This document shows, piece by piece, positions 1 to 10,720 of a DNA stretch of 30,113 nucleotides. The position numbers and the translations under genes are program-made. Source of the DNA: CAZRHR01 sp964599915 (GTDB taxonomy: Bacteria > Bacteroidota > Bacteroidia > CAIKAF01); NCBI GenBank assembly GCA_964599915.1, contig CAZRHR010000029.1:1-30113 (forward strand), given 5' to 3'. The notes beneath the pieces were generated by a model. That model ran no database searches, was not told where the DNA came from, and saw only the letters and a program-made list of their open reading frames with translations. Each line of letters starts with the position of its first letter. The first letter of the stretch is position 1.

Positions 1-480
1 TTAGAGGTTACAGTGCACATCACCTGGTCACCTTGCACCCAAGACGCTTTGGTAAAGGTGGCTTGATTCGTTCCTTCCGCTACCCCATTCACCGTCCATT
101 GATAGGAAGGACTTGCCCCACCATTGGTTACGGCCGCGGTAAAAGTGAGACTGGTCGTACTACATACACTACCCGAAAGAGAAGGTGTGATGGACACCCC
201 CATGCTTCCCGTTCCAGAAAAACTTTGTCCTACTTTGTTTGAGGTCGCAGGATTATTGGTCACACAAGGACTTGCCGAACTTACCACCACCCAAACACTG
301 TCACCCTGCACCAAACCTGCATCTACATAAGTGGTTTGGCTGGTACCGACATTCACCCCATTCTTTTTCCATTGATACGTGGCAGTGCCCTCGTTGGTAG
401 CGGCCGCCGTAAAGGTGACCGAGGTGCCGGGACACAACGTACCGGAAGGCTGTTGGGTCACCGTGACGCCAACGGCCGCA
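1..480 (-). repeat. Two Ig-like domains, second one cut by the window edge
   Basis: After the last B repeat the protein continues with two similar ~90-residue domains. They share a C-P-G/C-S-T then S-V/L-TFTAA opening, a YQW core (YQWKKNG and YQWTVNG), and a V-Q-G-D-x-V segment before the closing strand. The boundary between the two is near 225. This is the common Ig-like module seen before the sorting domain of Bacteroidota surface proteins. Confidence 0.7.
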
Positions 481-3400
481 TTTCCGCCGGGAGGGGTTGT
501 AAAACTCCAGCCCGTATTGTTGCCTTGATTGGTGCTGTTGGCTCCAGCATAAAAACTCGCGCCGCCGGTTGCAACCATGTCTTTTAAAGAAATCCTATCC
601 ATTATAACACAGCCGGAAGCTTTAGAAAAAGTAGCCGTACTGCCCGCCGTAGTGCTTCGAATTTCAACAGGCTGGCCCACGAGACCATTGGCGGTAACGC
701 CTCCATTTAATACATGCGTGGTGCCATTTTGAAACTGGTAGGTCTTGCCAGCCAACAAGGTCAATGCACCTCCAATGTTCGTATTTCCGCGTAAAATTCC
801 ATTGGTTGCCCAACTCAAATTGTTAAAGGTAAAGACGTGCGCCGGATTCGATGAACTGTTAAACACCTCGGCGCCTTGATGCAGGGTACCGGAAAAGGTC
901 ACATTGTAAAACGTCATCGGAGCGTTCACCGACTGAACCAAAAGTTGAACATTGGAATAACTTTGATTGAAATTTAAATCGATGGTCGACGTACCGGCCT
1001 GTAAGTTAAAATTGGGCTGTTGGATGTAAAATGAACTACCGGCCCCGGTGAGGGTCAAGGTACTATTTCCCAAGATTAGGGTACGGGGATTTGTGTTGTA
1101 GGAGCTATAACGGTTGGTCGTAACAGCGGTTCCATTGGTGTTCAAGGTGCCATAGACATGAATCAAATCTGCCGTAGAGGTAAAACCATCCTGCAGTACC
1201 CAAGTGCCGCCATTTCCATTGAAATACACGGGCGTATTCAAGGTTAAACCACCAAAACGAAGCGGGTGTGAACCAGAGGTCGCTTCAAAATAAAGGTTAC
1301 AAAAACTGCTGATGGACATGCCGGATACCCAGGTCAAACCTTCATACACTTTCAAGTTGTTGTTGCTGGAAGAAGAACGGAACGTAGGATATTGAGTTAC
1401 GCCCGTCCAATCCATGGACTTACATTCCGCATTCGCTACATCTATGGTGACCTGCTGGCCTGGGGAGGAAAATGAATTGGCATCGAAATACACCCGATTG
1501 GAACTTCCAGGAACGCAACCTGCTGCATTAGCAGTACCACCAGAGGTATTGGACCATTTTAGCGGATTGCTCCAGTTGCCTGTTCCGCCAATCCAATAAT
1601 AATCTGCCGTGAGGTTGCTCGGAGGATTTACCGTGACTCCTGTAACATTCGATAAAACGGTGGAGTTATTTGCTGTAAAAGTAGCGCCGCCCGTGGCCGT
1701 AATATCCTGCAAACTTGTGTAATTGAAATCGACCGACCCGGAAGATTTGGAGATGGTGGCAGCACTTCCAGCCGTGGTGCTGCGAAGAACGATGTTGTTC
1801 CCACAGCCGCCACTGCCCGTTATTCCTCCTGACAATACATGGGTGGTTCCATTCTGAAACTGGTAGGTTTTTCCCGCCAATAAAGTCAATGCGCCTCCAA
1901 TGTTGGTATTTCCCCGCAAAATGCCGTTGGTACCCCAACTCAAATTGTTAAATGTAAACACGTGTGCTGGATTCGATGAACTGTTAAACACCTCGGCACC
2001 TTGATGCTGGTTCCCGGAAAAGGTCACATTGTAAAAGGTCATCGGCGCGTTCACCGACTGAACCAAAAGTTGAACATTGGAATAACTTTGATTGAAATTT
2101 AAATCGATGGTCGACGTACCGGCCTGTAAGTTAAAATTGGGCTGTTGGATGTAAAATGAACTACCGGCCCCGGTGAGGGTCAAGGTACTATTTCCCAAGA
2201 TTAGGGTACGGGGATTTGTGTTGTAGGAGCTATAACGGTTGGTCGTAACAGCGGTTCCATTGGTGTTCAAGGTGCCATAGACATGAATCAAATCTGCCGT
2301 AGAGGTAAAACCATCCTGCAGTACCCAAGTGCCGCCATTTCCATTGAAATACACGGGCGTATTCAAGGTTAAACCACCAAAACGAAGCGGGTGTGAACCA
2401 GAGGTCGCTTCAAAATAAAGATTACAAAAACTGCTGATGGACATGCCGGACACCCAGGTCAAGCCCTCATACACTTTCAAGTTGTTGTTGCTGGAAGAAG
2501 AACTGAACGTGGGATATTGTGTTACGCCCGTCCAGTCCATGGACTTACATTCCGCATTCGCTATATCTATGGTCACTTGCTGACCAGGGGCAGTAAATGA
2601 GTTGGCATCAAAATACACCCGATTCGTACTTCCTGGAATACAACCTGCCGCATTGGCAACACCGCCAGACGTATTGGACCATTTCAACGGATTACTCCAG
2701 TTGCCCGTTCCACCAATCCAATAATAATCGGCGGTGAGGTTACCGGGAGGGTTTACGGTAAAACCATTCACATTGGATAATACCACGGAATTGTTGGCGG
2801 TGAAAGTGGCTCCACCTGTGGTAGAAACATCCTGTAAACTGACATAATTCAAAGTTATGGCACCAGAGGATTTGGACAAAGTAACGGCACTACCTGCCGT
2901 AGTACTCCTGAGCACAATGTTGTTTCCACAACTACCACTTCCAGAAATACCACCTTGCAAAACATGAGTGGTGCCATTCTGGAATTGATACGTTTTTCCA
3001 GCCAATAAATTTAAAGTCCCTGCAATCTGTGTATTACCACGAAGAGTGCCATTGGTACCCCAACTCAAATTGTTAAAAGTGAACACATGCGCCGGATTCG
3101 ACGAGCTGTTAAACACCTCCGCGCCTTGGTGCTGGGTACCAGAAAAAGTTACATTGTAAAACGTCATGGGCGCGTTCACCGATTGAACCAAAAGCTGAAC
3201 ATTGGAATAACTTTGATTGAAGTTCAAATCAATGGTCGACGTACCGGCCTGCAGGGTAAAATTGGGCTGTTGGATGTAAAACGAGCTACCGGCACCCGTC
3301 AAGGTTAAAGTACTGCTACCTAAGATAAGTGTCCGGGGATTTGTGTTGTAAGAACTATACCGGTTGGTCGTTACCGCCGTTCCATTGGTATTCAAGGTGC

Positions 3401-6400
3401 CATAGACATGCACCAAATCAGCGGTAGATGAAAATCCATCCTGCAACACCCAAGTACCTCCATTGCCATTGAAATACACCGGCGTATTCAAGGTGAGGCC
3501 ACCAAACCGCAGGGCATGTGACCCACTGGTCGCTTCAAAATAAAGATTACAAAAACTGCTGATGGACATGCCCGAGGAGAAGGTCAAATACCCATACACA
3601 CGGAGGTTGTTGTTGCTGGAGGAAGATCGAAAGGTTGGGAATTGGGTTACGCCCGTCCAATCCATGTTCCAACAAGAGGCATTGGCCACGTCAAGGGTGA
3701 CTTGTTGGCCTGGAGCAGAAAACGAATTGGCATCAAAGAAAACCACATCATTGGCGCCAGGTACGCCTGCCCCACCGGAACCGCCACTGGTCAAGGACCA
3801 CCTCGCCGTGTTACTCCAGTTGCCTGTACCACCCACCCAATAGTAGGCGGTGCCTGAAATTAAACTAATTTGAAGTGGAAGCGGCGCAGATGCACAACCA
3901 TTGGAACCATTGATGAACTGCAGTTGAGCCGCATAATTTCCTTGGGTTGCACCACCGGGAATACTCACTTGGAGCGGAGATCCGGAAAGAGCACCATTGG
4001 TGACATCCACAAAGCCGGCCGTATTCGCAGCAGCTGAGAAATCAAGGGTGTACTGATTCGGCGCTCCGGTCAAAAGGGTATATGAAACAGGCAGTTGCGC
4101 ACTACCCACACTACCAAAGGGTGACGTATTCGCCGTGGCGGTTGGTGTAGTATACACTGTAAAAGAAATGGGCATAGCAGAGGAAGACAACCCTGTGGTA
4201 GTATTTCTCACGGTAAGGGTGCCGGAATAGGTGGCGGCAGCAATGGCAGATGGCACCGTCACCGTGATATTTCCTCCCGGTAAAGTGGTCCAAGCAACAT
4301 CCGTTAGCCCAGCCGTATTGGCCGCTGCATTAAAATCAATTTGGTATTCATCCGGGAATTGGGTGGTTCCATTCACAGGAATGGATGCCTGTGTAGTGCC
4401 GGTGCATAATGAAGCGATACTTCCCAACGTAATGGTGGGAGGCACCGGCGCATTTAAAGTCACTGAAATGGATGAAGTGGCACTGGCGCAACCAGTGGCA
4501 GCATTGGACAAAATGACATCCATGGGATATACGCCAGCCGCTCCCGAAGATGGAACTGTGATCACCATGGGGCTGGTGGGTAAAACTTGCTGAAACACAT
4601 TGGCAAATCCCTGTGCCAATCCACTCGCGTCAAAATTGAGGCTATATCGATCCGGAGCGCCCACCCCAGCCGTGTAACTCAGGTTGGCAGAGGTAGCCCC
4701 TGTAACTACAGAGGGCGAACTACCCAAGGTAAAAGTGGGCGTTGGATTACCCACCAACTGAACAGCATAGGTAGTTTGACATTGATTTACAGAATTTTTA
4801 ATCACAAAACTGGCATCATAATTTCCCAAAGCCAAGTTGGAAGGCACTGGAACATTCAATGGGCTAGCTGTAAGTGAAGACAAAGGAATATCTACCAGTC
4901 CTGCGCTGTTGGCACTTGGGATAAAATCCAAGCTCCAGGTGTCTCCTCCACCTGAAAGCGCAGTGTAGGCCAAATGGGTAGACGAAGCCCCAACACAAAC
5001 TTGAAAAGGAGCGGTTAACGTCAACGTAGGCGAAGCAACCACTTGCACTTGAATAGGATAAGCCACACTTGTAATCCCTGTGTTGGCATTGTGGGCGGTA
5101 AGTTGACCATTATAGGTAGCCGCCGCCACACCAGAAGGAACCTGAATGGTTATTTGACCCACTGGTAAATTGGCTAAGCTTACATCCACAAAACCCACGG
5201 CATTGGCAGCCGCATCAAAGTCAATGCTGTACTTATCCGGACTTCCATTTGTACCCGCATAAGATAAAACAACAGAAGTATCTCCGGTACACGCAAAAGG
5301 ATTGCTGCCCAAGTTAATGGTAACCACACCGGTATTGATGCAAGAAGCAGAGGAGTTGGCGCCACAACCATTGTCGGCGGTAACACATATTTGCCCATTA
5401 GCCCCTGAAACCTGAATCTGGGTGGTTCCTTGTCCGGAAACCAAGGTTGCTCCAAGCGGCACGGTCCACGTGTAATTTACAGCACCCGAAACTGCGGCAA
5501 TGCTATATGTATTTCCAACAGAGGATATATTTCCGGGATTGGCCAAACTTGGCAGAGCCGAAAAGTTCCAGCCTGCATTATTTCCCTGATTAACAGAACC
5601 ATACGCATTAAACGTAGCACCACCCTGCGCGGTAATGTCTTTCATGGTTAGGTTTACCCCACTGTATACGCCTGTGCTTGCATTAAAAATGGAGGCAGAA
5701 CCAGCCGTACTGGCATTAATGGTCACGCCCCCGTTACATTGCCCACCAAATTGGACGGCTTGCGTAAAAAAGGTGGTTCTACCAGATTGGAACGTATAGG
5801 TATTATTCGCAGCCAACACCAAAGTCCCTATGGTGTTTTGCCCGCTAAAACTTGCGCCCGCCGAAAAAGACAATTGCTGTACCGTTAGATTCACCCGTAC
5901 AGTGGGCGAACTATAATCCGTATAAAACGTTCGGGTTCCACTGGTACTGGTAAAATTCAGCATATTCAACTGCACATTTTCTACTGCTGAACCACAACGA
6001 TAAAAATTAACGCTGCCCGTGGAAGTAATATTGATGGTGGAGGTGCCCGGTAAAATGGATAAACCACCGGTTGTTGCATTCCAGCTACCACTGATATTTA
6101 AGGTAGAATTTCCCAAATCTAATACCCGAACCGTGGCACAAGAAGCAGGCTGAGAATTGAATGTACTCATGGACACCGTTTGGCTGTTCGTATTTAAGGT
6201 GCCTGCATTCAGGTTCAGGGTGTTTGTTGTGGTAAATGCATCTTGAAAGGTGTAGGTACCTGTACCATTAAAAAACACGGCACGTGTAAAGGATTTTCCT
6301 GCACTGGTAATGGTATGGTTGCCGGAACCCATAAAATACACTTGAAAACCGGTACTGGTCATCCAGCCAACACTGGATTCCAGGGCCAGATTTCCATAAA

Positions 6401-8682
6401 TATTCAGGTTATTGGCCGTGCTGGTGGAGCTCATTCTTGGGGTGCGGCTGCTCACCCCTGTCCATGTCATGTTCCGGCAATCTGCATTGGGAACGTTAAT
6501 GGTGATGGTCTGGTTTGTGCCGGTAAATGAGTTTACATCGATAATCACATCATCTATGGAGGACGGAGGGCACTCTCCGCCTGCACCACCGCTGCTCAAT
6601 GACCAATTGGCCAAGCTGTTCCAGTTGCCGGCGCCACCTACCCAATACAACGTGCGTCCCGCACCTCCCCCACTTGAATTTATTGTAATACCGAGGTTAT
6701 TGCCTTGATCCGTGGAATTGTTGGCAACAAAAGAAGCCCCACCCGTAAATTGAAAATCTTTGATATTGCAATAACTCATGTTCACCGTTCCCGCCGCCTG
6801 AGAAATAATGGCCCGCGTTCCTGCCGTGGAAGCGTTCATGGTAATAGAGCCGGCACAGGATCCTGGAGCTTGAAGGGCATTGGTTATAAAGGTAGTTCTC
6901 GAGCTTTGAAAAGTATAGGTATTGGCTGGCGCAAGCACTAAGGTTCCTATGGTATTTTGACNNNNNNNNNNNNNNNNNNNNNNNNNNNNNNNNNNNNNNN
7001 NNNNNNNNNNNNNNNNNNNNNNNNNNNNNNNNNNNNNNNNNNNNNNNNNNNNNNNNNNNNNTTGTTGTGGTAAATGCATCTTGAAAGGTGTAGGTACCTG
7101 TACCATTAAAAAACACGGCACGTGTAAAGGATTTTCCTGCACTGGTAATGGTATGGTTGCCGGAACCCATAAAATACACTTGAAAACCGGTACTGGTCAT
7201 CCAGCCGACACTGGATTCGAGGGTCAGATTTCCATAAATATTCAGGTTATTGGCTGTGTTGGTGGCGCTCATTCTTGGGGTGCGGCTACTCACCCCCGTC
7301 CAGGTCATGTTCCGGCAATCTGCATTGGGTACGTTAATGGTGATGGTCTGGTTGGTGCCGGTAAATGAGTTTACATCGATGATCACATCATCTATGGCAG
7401 AGGGGGGACACTCTCCGCCTGCACCACCGCTGCTCAATGACCAATTGGCCAAACTGTTCCAGTTGCCAGCGCCACCCCTCCAATACAACGTACGTGCACC
7501 CACCACATTGGATTGGATGGTAACCCCTGTATTGTTTCCCAAATCTGTGGAATTTGTAGCCGTAAAAGAAGCACCACCGGTAAATTGAAAATCTTTGATG
7601 TTACAATAACTCATGTTCACTGTTCCCGCCGCCTGAGAAATAATGGCCCGCGTTCCAGCCGTGGAAGCGTTCATGGTAATGGAGCCGGCACAGGATCCGG
7701 GGGCTTGAAGGGCATTGGTTATGAAGGTAGTTCTCGAGCTCTGAAAAGTATAGGTATTGGCTGGCGCAAGCACTAAGGTTCCTATGGTATTTTGACCGCT
7801 AAAACTTGCACCCGCCGAAAAAGACAATTGCTGTACCGTTAGGTTCACCCGGACCGTGGGCGAGCTATAATCTGTATAAAACGTGCGGGTCCCACTGGTA
7901 CTGGTGAAATTCAGCACATTCAGCTGCACATTTTCTACTGCTGAACCACAACGATAAAAATTAACGCTGCCCGTGGAAGTAATATTGATGGTGGAGGTGC
8001 CCGGTAAAATGGATAAACCACCGGTTGTTGCATTCCAGCTACCACTGATATTTAAGGTAGAATTTCCCAAATCTAATACCCGAACCGTGGCACAAGAAGC
8101 AGGCTGAGAATTGAATGTACTCATGGACACCGTTTGGCTGTTCGTATTTAAGGTGCCTGCATTCAGGTTCAGGGTGTTTGTTGTGGTAAATGCATCTTGA
8201 AAGGTGTAGGTACCTGTACCATTAAAAAACACCGCACGGGTAAAGGATTTTCCTGTACTGGTAATGGTATGGTTGCCGGAACCCATAAAATACACTTGAA
8301 AACCGGTGCTGGTCATCCAGCCGACACTAGATTCCAAGGCCAGATCTCCATAAATATTCAGGTTATTGGCCGTGCTGGTGGCGCTGATACGAGGCGTTCG
8401 TGTGCTCACCCCGGTCCAGGTCATGTTCCTACAATTGGCATTGGCAATATTGATGGTCACCGTTTGGTTGGTGGTCGTAAACGAATTCACGTTGAAAATG
8501 ACATCATCTAAAGTCCCTGGGACACCTGCTCCTCCTGTTCCTCCACTGGTAAGCGACCACTTGGCTGCATCACTCCAATTTCCAGCACCACCCACCCAAT
8601 AATAGGTTGCAGAATGGATATTTCCCACACATAAGACAGCTAAAAGAATAAGCACGCCAGTGTAAAATAACCTAGGTTTCAT
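1..8682 (-). CDS. Giant secreted repeat protein, partial (C-terminus beyond window)
   Basis: One reading frame stays open from the start at 8682 to the 100-N gap, and another from 6961 to base 1; the frames differ only because the gap length is nominal. At least about 2,990 residues lie in the window if the gap is 381 bp. I chose the start at 8682 because it gives a clean signal peptide (Lys/Arg, then a hydrophobic run ending near HSA); an ATG 16 codons upstream would put a charged stretch first. Order after the signal: three ~372-residue repeats of type A, a PKD-like domain, five ~97-residue Ig-like repeats, three ~374-residue repeats of type B, then two Ig-like domains. Each large repeat opens with YWxGGxGNW and a DDVxF-type segment, then Ser/Thr/Asn-rich short strands, as in beta-helical surface adhesins of Bacteroidota. 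A type IX sorting domain would be expected at the C-terminus, outside the window. Exact adhesin role is inference. Confidence 0.88.
505..3850 (-). repeat. Three tandem type B repeats (~374 residues each)
   Basis: The opening YYW motifs have their second Tyr codons at 3842, 2723 and 1598, giving periods of 1119 and 1125 bp. Each unit carries YWxGGTGNWS, an FFDAN or YFDAN segment, MDWTGVTQ, GMSISSFCNLYFEA and YIQQPNF blocks. Positions 922-1295 and 2047-2420 are identical base for base (374 bp), so units 2 and 3 were made alike recently. The unit nearer 3800 is more diverged. Confidence 0.85.
3870..5330 (-). repeat. Five tandem ~97-residue Ig-like repeats
   Basis: Five related domains follow one another with a spacing of about 290-300 bp. 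Each has a signature of the form D-x-Y-S-I-D-F-D-A-A-A-N, then GFVDV or GLTDV, then an I-T-V-x-VP strand. The aromatic/DF cores fall near 5230, 4935, 4640, 4345 and 4050. They resemble the Ig-like modules found in SprB-type and other large type IX cargo proteins. DNA identity between copies is much lower than in the large repeats, so this array is older. Confidence 0.7.
5540..6649 (-). repeat. Type A repeat 3 of the giant protein
   Basis: The unit opens with YWVGGAGNW (Tyr codon at 6647) and ends at the GNNAGW segment near 5580. It has the same internal order as A1, including CRNMTWTG and the VYFMGSGNH segment. It is followed by a PKD-like domain instead of another large repeat. Confidence 0.8.
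6650..7488 (-). repeat. Type A repeat 2, interrupted by the assembly gap
   Basis: This is the second ~373-residue unit, opening with RTLYWRGGAGNW. Its middle is missing in the N-run at 6962-7061. The sequence on each side matches units A1 and A3 closely. The part that is missing corresponds to the stretch where A1 and A3 are identical, which explains why the assembler failed there. Confidence 0.8.
6962..7061. other. Assembly gap (100 N), true size predicted 381 bp
   Basis: The run of exactly 100 N is a placeholder. The bases bordering it match 7796/8178 in repeat A1 and 5842/6224 in repeat A3, and in both copies the enclosed length is 381 bp. Replacing 100 by 381 shifts the frame by 281, which brings the codon phase on the two sides into register. 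Confidence 0.9.
7489..8604 (-). repeat. Type A repeat 1 of the giant protein
   Basis: This unit begins at TYYWVGG just after the signal peptide and ends before the RTLYWRGG that opens the next unit. The period, measured between the matching Tyr codons at 8601 and 7485, is 1116 bp (372 residues). It contains the conserved CRNMTWTG segment and a run of short Ser/Thr/Asn-rich strands. Long stretches are identical at the DNA level to repeat A3, which points to recent duplication or gene conversion. Confidence 0.85.
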
Positions 8683-8727
8683 TGGGTTCTTTTTTTTGAT
8701 AATTAAGAGGATACGCCTCTTTACAAT

Positions 8728-8735
8728 CAAATGTA
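8728..8735 (-). promoter_or_regulatory. -7 promoter element (TACATTTG) of the giant gene
   Basis: On the minus strand TACATTTG matches the Bacteroidota -7 consensus TAnnTTTG exactly. It lies 46 bases before the start at 8682. I see no good TTTG at the -33 position. A small hairpin (AAGAGG/CCTCTT, 5-base loop, 8706-8722) would fall in or near the start of the leader. Confidence 0.5.
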
Positions 8736-9010
8736 TATACCCGACCCGAAGAATATCCTTACCATTAAAAAATTTAATACGTCTTGATATGTAAGTTTTT
8801 TTTAGACAAATAATTGTTCAAAATCAACCTAAAAAAGGCTGAACATGGGCTCAAACGGGCTTCTGCTATGCCTTAGAAAATGACTTTTTCTTTTACCTTA
8901 GAGAAAGGAAAACCTTTTGGAATAGGCCGCCAAAAATCATGGTTTTGGCTTGCCTAAGGAAAAAATAGAGTAAGTAAGATTTTCTCTAAAAAATTTTAAT
9001 TGCCACATTT
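8736..9010. other. Intergenic region, no gene seen
   Basis: This A/T-rich stretch between the deacetylase and the giant gene has no supported ORF or RNA gene. The only structure I see is an inverted repeat at 8929-8949 (GCCAAAA, 7-base spacer, TTTTGGC). It could end the deacetylase transcript, but it lacks a following T-run on the minus strand. Confidence 0.6.
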
Positions 9011-9607
9011 TTAACCTAAAATCCGAAATGTAACCCCACGCTGCAACCCCGTCTCAATGACCGCTTTCAACATCCAAATGACTTGGTCCTTTGCCTTTTT
9101 ACTGTCATGAAAAACAAACAACTCATGGCTACTTAGCTTGGACAATCGGCGGGTCAATAATTGAGGATCTGTCAACCTGTGGCCGGTCGGATAAAAATCT
9201 CCCACCATACAGGTCCAATGAACCCATTGGCCCAATTTTTTTAACTGACGATACTGCCAGGGCCACATGCGACCATAAGGCGCTCTGAAAAGTGAAACAT
9301 CGGGTAAAACCGAAGGACGAATAAAGTTCTGTTGCATCCAAGCCGTAGATTTCCAAAATCCATCCTGATGTTGGTGGCCATGAAAACCAATGGTATGCCC
9401 CTTAGAAAGGAGGACTTGAAGATATTCTGGATGTCTAGCCAGTTGCGTCCCTAACAAGAAAAAACTCGCTTTGACCTGATACCGCTCCAATAGCGCAATC
9501 ACCTCATCTGTTACGCCCGGCGTTGGCCCATCGTCGAAGGTTAAATACCATCCCTCCTCCGTCCCCTTCATCCACATGCCCGGATATAAAAGACGTGGTG
9601 GTAACAT
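9011..9607 (-). CDS. Polysaccharide deacetylase (NodB domain)
   Basis: This 198-residue protein is a compact NodB-fold metal-dependent carbohydrate esterase, which removes acetyl groups from an N-acetylated glycan. The family motifs are all present: TFDDGP at residues 23-28 (catalytic and metal-binding Asp), an HxxxH pair at 76 and 80 (HGHQH), RAPYG at 108-112, and FHD at 166-168. There is no signal peptide or membrane anchor, so it may act in the cytoplasm or be short at the N-terminus. Its ATG shares one base with the TAA stop of the upstream polyprenyl synthase gene (TAATG), so the two are very likely translationally coupled. The substrate cannot be told from sequence; peptidoglycan or an exopolysaccharide are both possible. 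Confidence 0.88.
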   Translation of the reverse strand: MLPPRLLYPGMWMKGTEEGWYLTFDDGPTPGVTDEVIALLERYQVKASFFLLGTQLARHPEYLQVLLSKGHTIGFHGHQHQDGFWKSTAWMQQNFIRPSVLPDVSLFRAPYGRMWPWQYRQLKKLGQWVHWTCMVGDFYPTGHRLTDPQLLTRRLSKLSSHELFVFHDSKKAKDQVIWMLKAVIETGLQRGVTFRILG

Positions 9608-10581
9608 TAAAATTTTCGCTCTGTGGTAAAAATTAAAAGCTCCCGAAGGGCATCGCGTGCATCGGAAGGGGCAAAAGCTGATAAAATGTCTAAAGCCTCG
9701 TCCCGAAACTGAATCATCTTTTGGGCTGCATAGGCAATTCCTCCACTTTCCTGCACAAAATCAATCACTTCTTTTACGCGCTTAGGGTCTTCTCCCCCTT
9801 GCTTTACCAAACGAATCATTCGCCTACGGGTGGCGCCGTCTGCTTGATCCAGTGCAAAAATTAAAGGCAGGGTCATTTTTTGTTCCTTAATATCAATGCC
9901 GGTGGGTTTTCCAACATTGGCGGCCTGGTCATAATCGAATAAATCATCTTTGATTTGAAAAGCAATGCCGGCCTTTTCTCCAAACAACCGCATTTGCTCA
10001 ATAGCAGGTTCATCAGCGCCTGCAGAAGAAGCACCGCAAGCACAGCAGGCCGCAATAAGGCTGGCTGTTTTCCGGGTTATAATATCAAAATAAATGGACT
10101 CCTTAATGTCCAGTTTCCGGGCCTTTTCTATCTGCAACAATTCACCTTCACTCATGAGGCGAACCGCATCCGACACCAAAGAGAGCAACTTAAAATCTTC
10201 GTTTTGTGTACTCAACAACAAGCCGCGGCTAAGGAGATAGTCGCCCACCAACACGGCAATTTTATTTTTCCATAACGCATTCAGGGAGAAAAATCCCCTT
10301 CGGGCATTGGAATCATCCACCACATCATCATGAACCAAGGTTGCGGTGTGCAGCAATTCTATTAATATTCCCGCCCTGTAAGTCGATGGGGTGACTCCTC
10401 CCAACAGTTTTGCCGTTAAAAAGACAAAAAGCGGCCGAATCTGCTTCCCTTTGCGTTTAACAATGTAGTGGGTAATGGAATCCAACAAAGGGACTGAACT
10501 ACGCATGGCCTCCCGAAACTGCTTTTCAAAAGCTTCCATTTCAGTGGCCACCGGTTTTTTTATGGTAGAAAGTGCAGACAT
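9607..10581 (-). CDS. Polyprenyl diphosphate synthase (trans, long chain)
   Basis: This 324-residue enzyme extends allylic diphosphates with isopentenyl diphosphate. The first Asp-rich motif is DDVVDD at 85-90, followed by NARRG, and the second is KDDLFDYD at 211-218. The GKQIRP motif at residues 45-50 binds diphosphate. Length and motifs fit the IspB/HepT/SdsA group that makes octaprenyl- to nonaprenyl-type chains. In Bacteroidota these chains go to menaquinone, which would serve the cbb3 oxidase chain encoded further right; that link is inference. The gene is the first of a two-gene unit with the deacetylase (one-base overlap). The upstream sequence on the minus strand contains CATATTTG, one mismatch from the -7 consensus, about 35 bases before the start. 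Confidence 0.92.
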   Translation of the reverse strand: MSALSTIKKPVATEMEAFEKQFREAMRSSVPLLDSITHYIVKRKGKQIRPLFVFLTAKLLGGVTPSTYRAGILIELLHTATLVHDDVVDDSNARRGFFSLNALWKNKIAVLVGDYLLSRGLLLSTQNEDFKLLSLVSDAVRLMSEGELLQIEKARKLDIKESIYFDIITRKTASLIAACCACGASSAGADEPAIEQMRLFGEKAGIAFQIKDDLFDYDQAANVGKPTGIDIKEQKMTLPLIFALDQADGATRRRMIRLVKQGGEDPKRVKEVIDFVQESGGIAYAAQKMIQFRDEALDILSAFAPSDARDALRELLIFTTERKF

Positions 10582-10706
10582 GCCATTCTTCTAACAAGTA
10601 ATCGCCCTAAGGGTTGCACAAATATGGGATTTTACAATGACTCCACGGCATGTTCTTCTTAACGAAAACTTCATGATTCAATGAAAGAGGCGGGGAATCT
10701 ACCTCC

Positions 10707-10714
10707 TACCTTTG
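10707..10714 (+). promoter_or_regulatory. -7 promoter element (TACCTTTG) of purF
   Basis: TACCTTTG matches TAnnTTTG exactly and ends only 6 bases before the purF ATG. Because transcription starts a few bases after this element, the mRNA should be leaderless or nearly so. No clear -33 TTTG is present. Instead an inverted repeat (TTCAT, 6-base spacer, ATGAA, 10670-10685) lies where the -33 element would be and may be an operator. Confidence 0.55.
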
Positions 10715-10720
10715 TAAAAG

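Noticed and set aside
6697..6961. Premature end of the giant gene by a frameshift at the gap
   Set aside because: The other frame is open from 6961 to base 1 and continues the same repeat. A 381-bp gap restores the frame, so the stop at 6697 is an artefact of the nominal 100 N.
33..8602. Many short plus-strand ORFs opposite the giant gene
   Set aside because: They recur at the same place in each repeat and are shadows of the minus-strand coding sequence with no start context of their own.
505..8604. CRISPR-like or simple tandem repeat array
   Set aside because: The repeats are ~1.1-kb and ~0.3-kb in-frame protein domains within one open frame, not short repeats with spacers.
8929..8949. Intrinsic terminator after the polysaccharide deacetylase gene
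   Set aside because: The stem is perfect (7 bp), but it lacks a T-tract on the minus strand and lies over 60 bases from the stop, so I mention it only as a possible hairpin.
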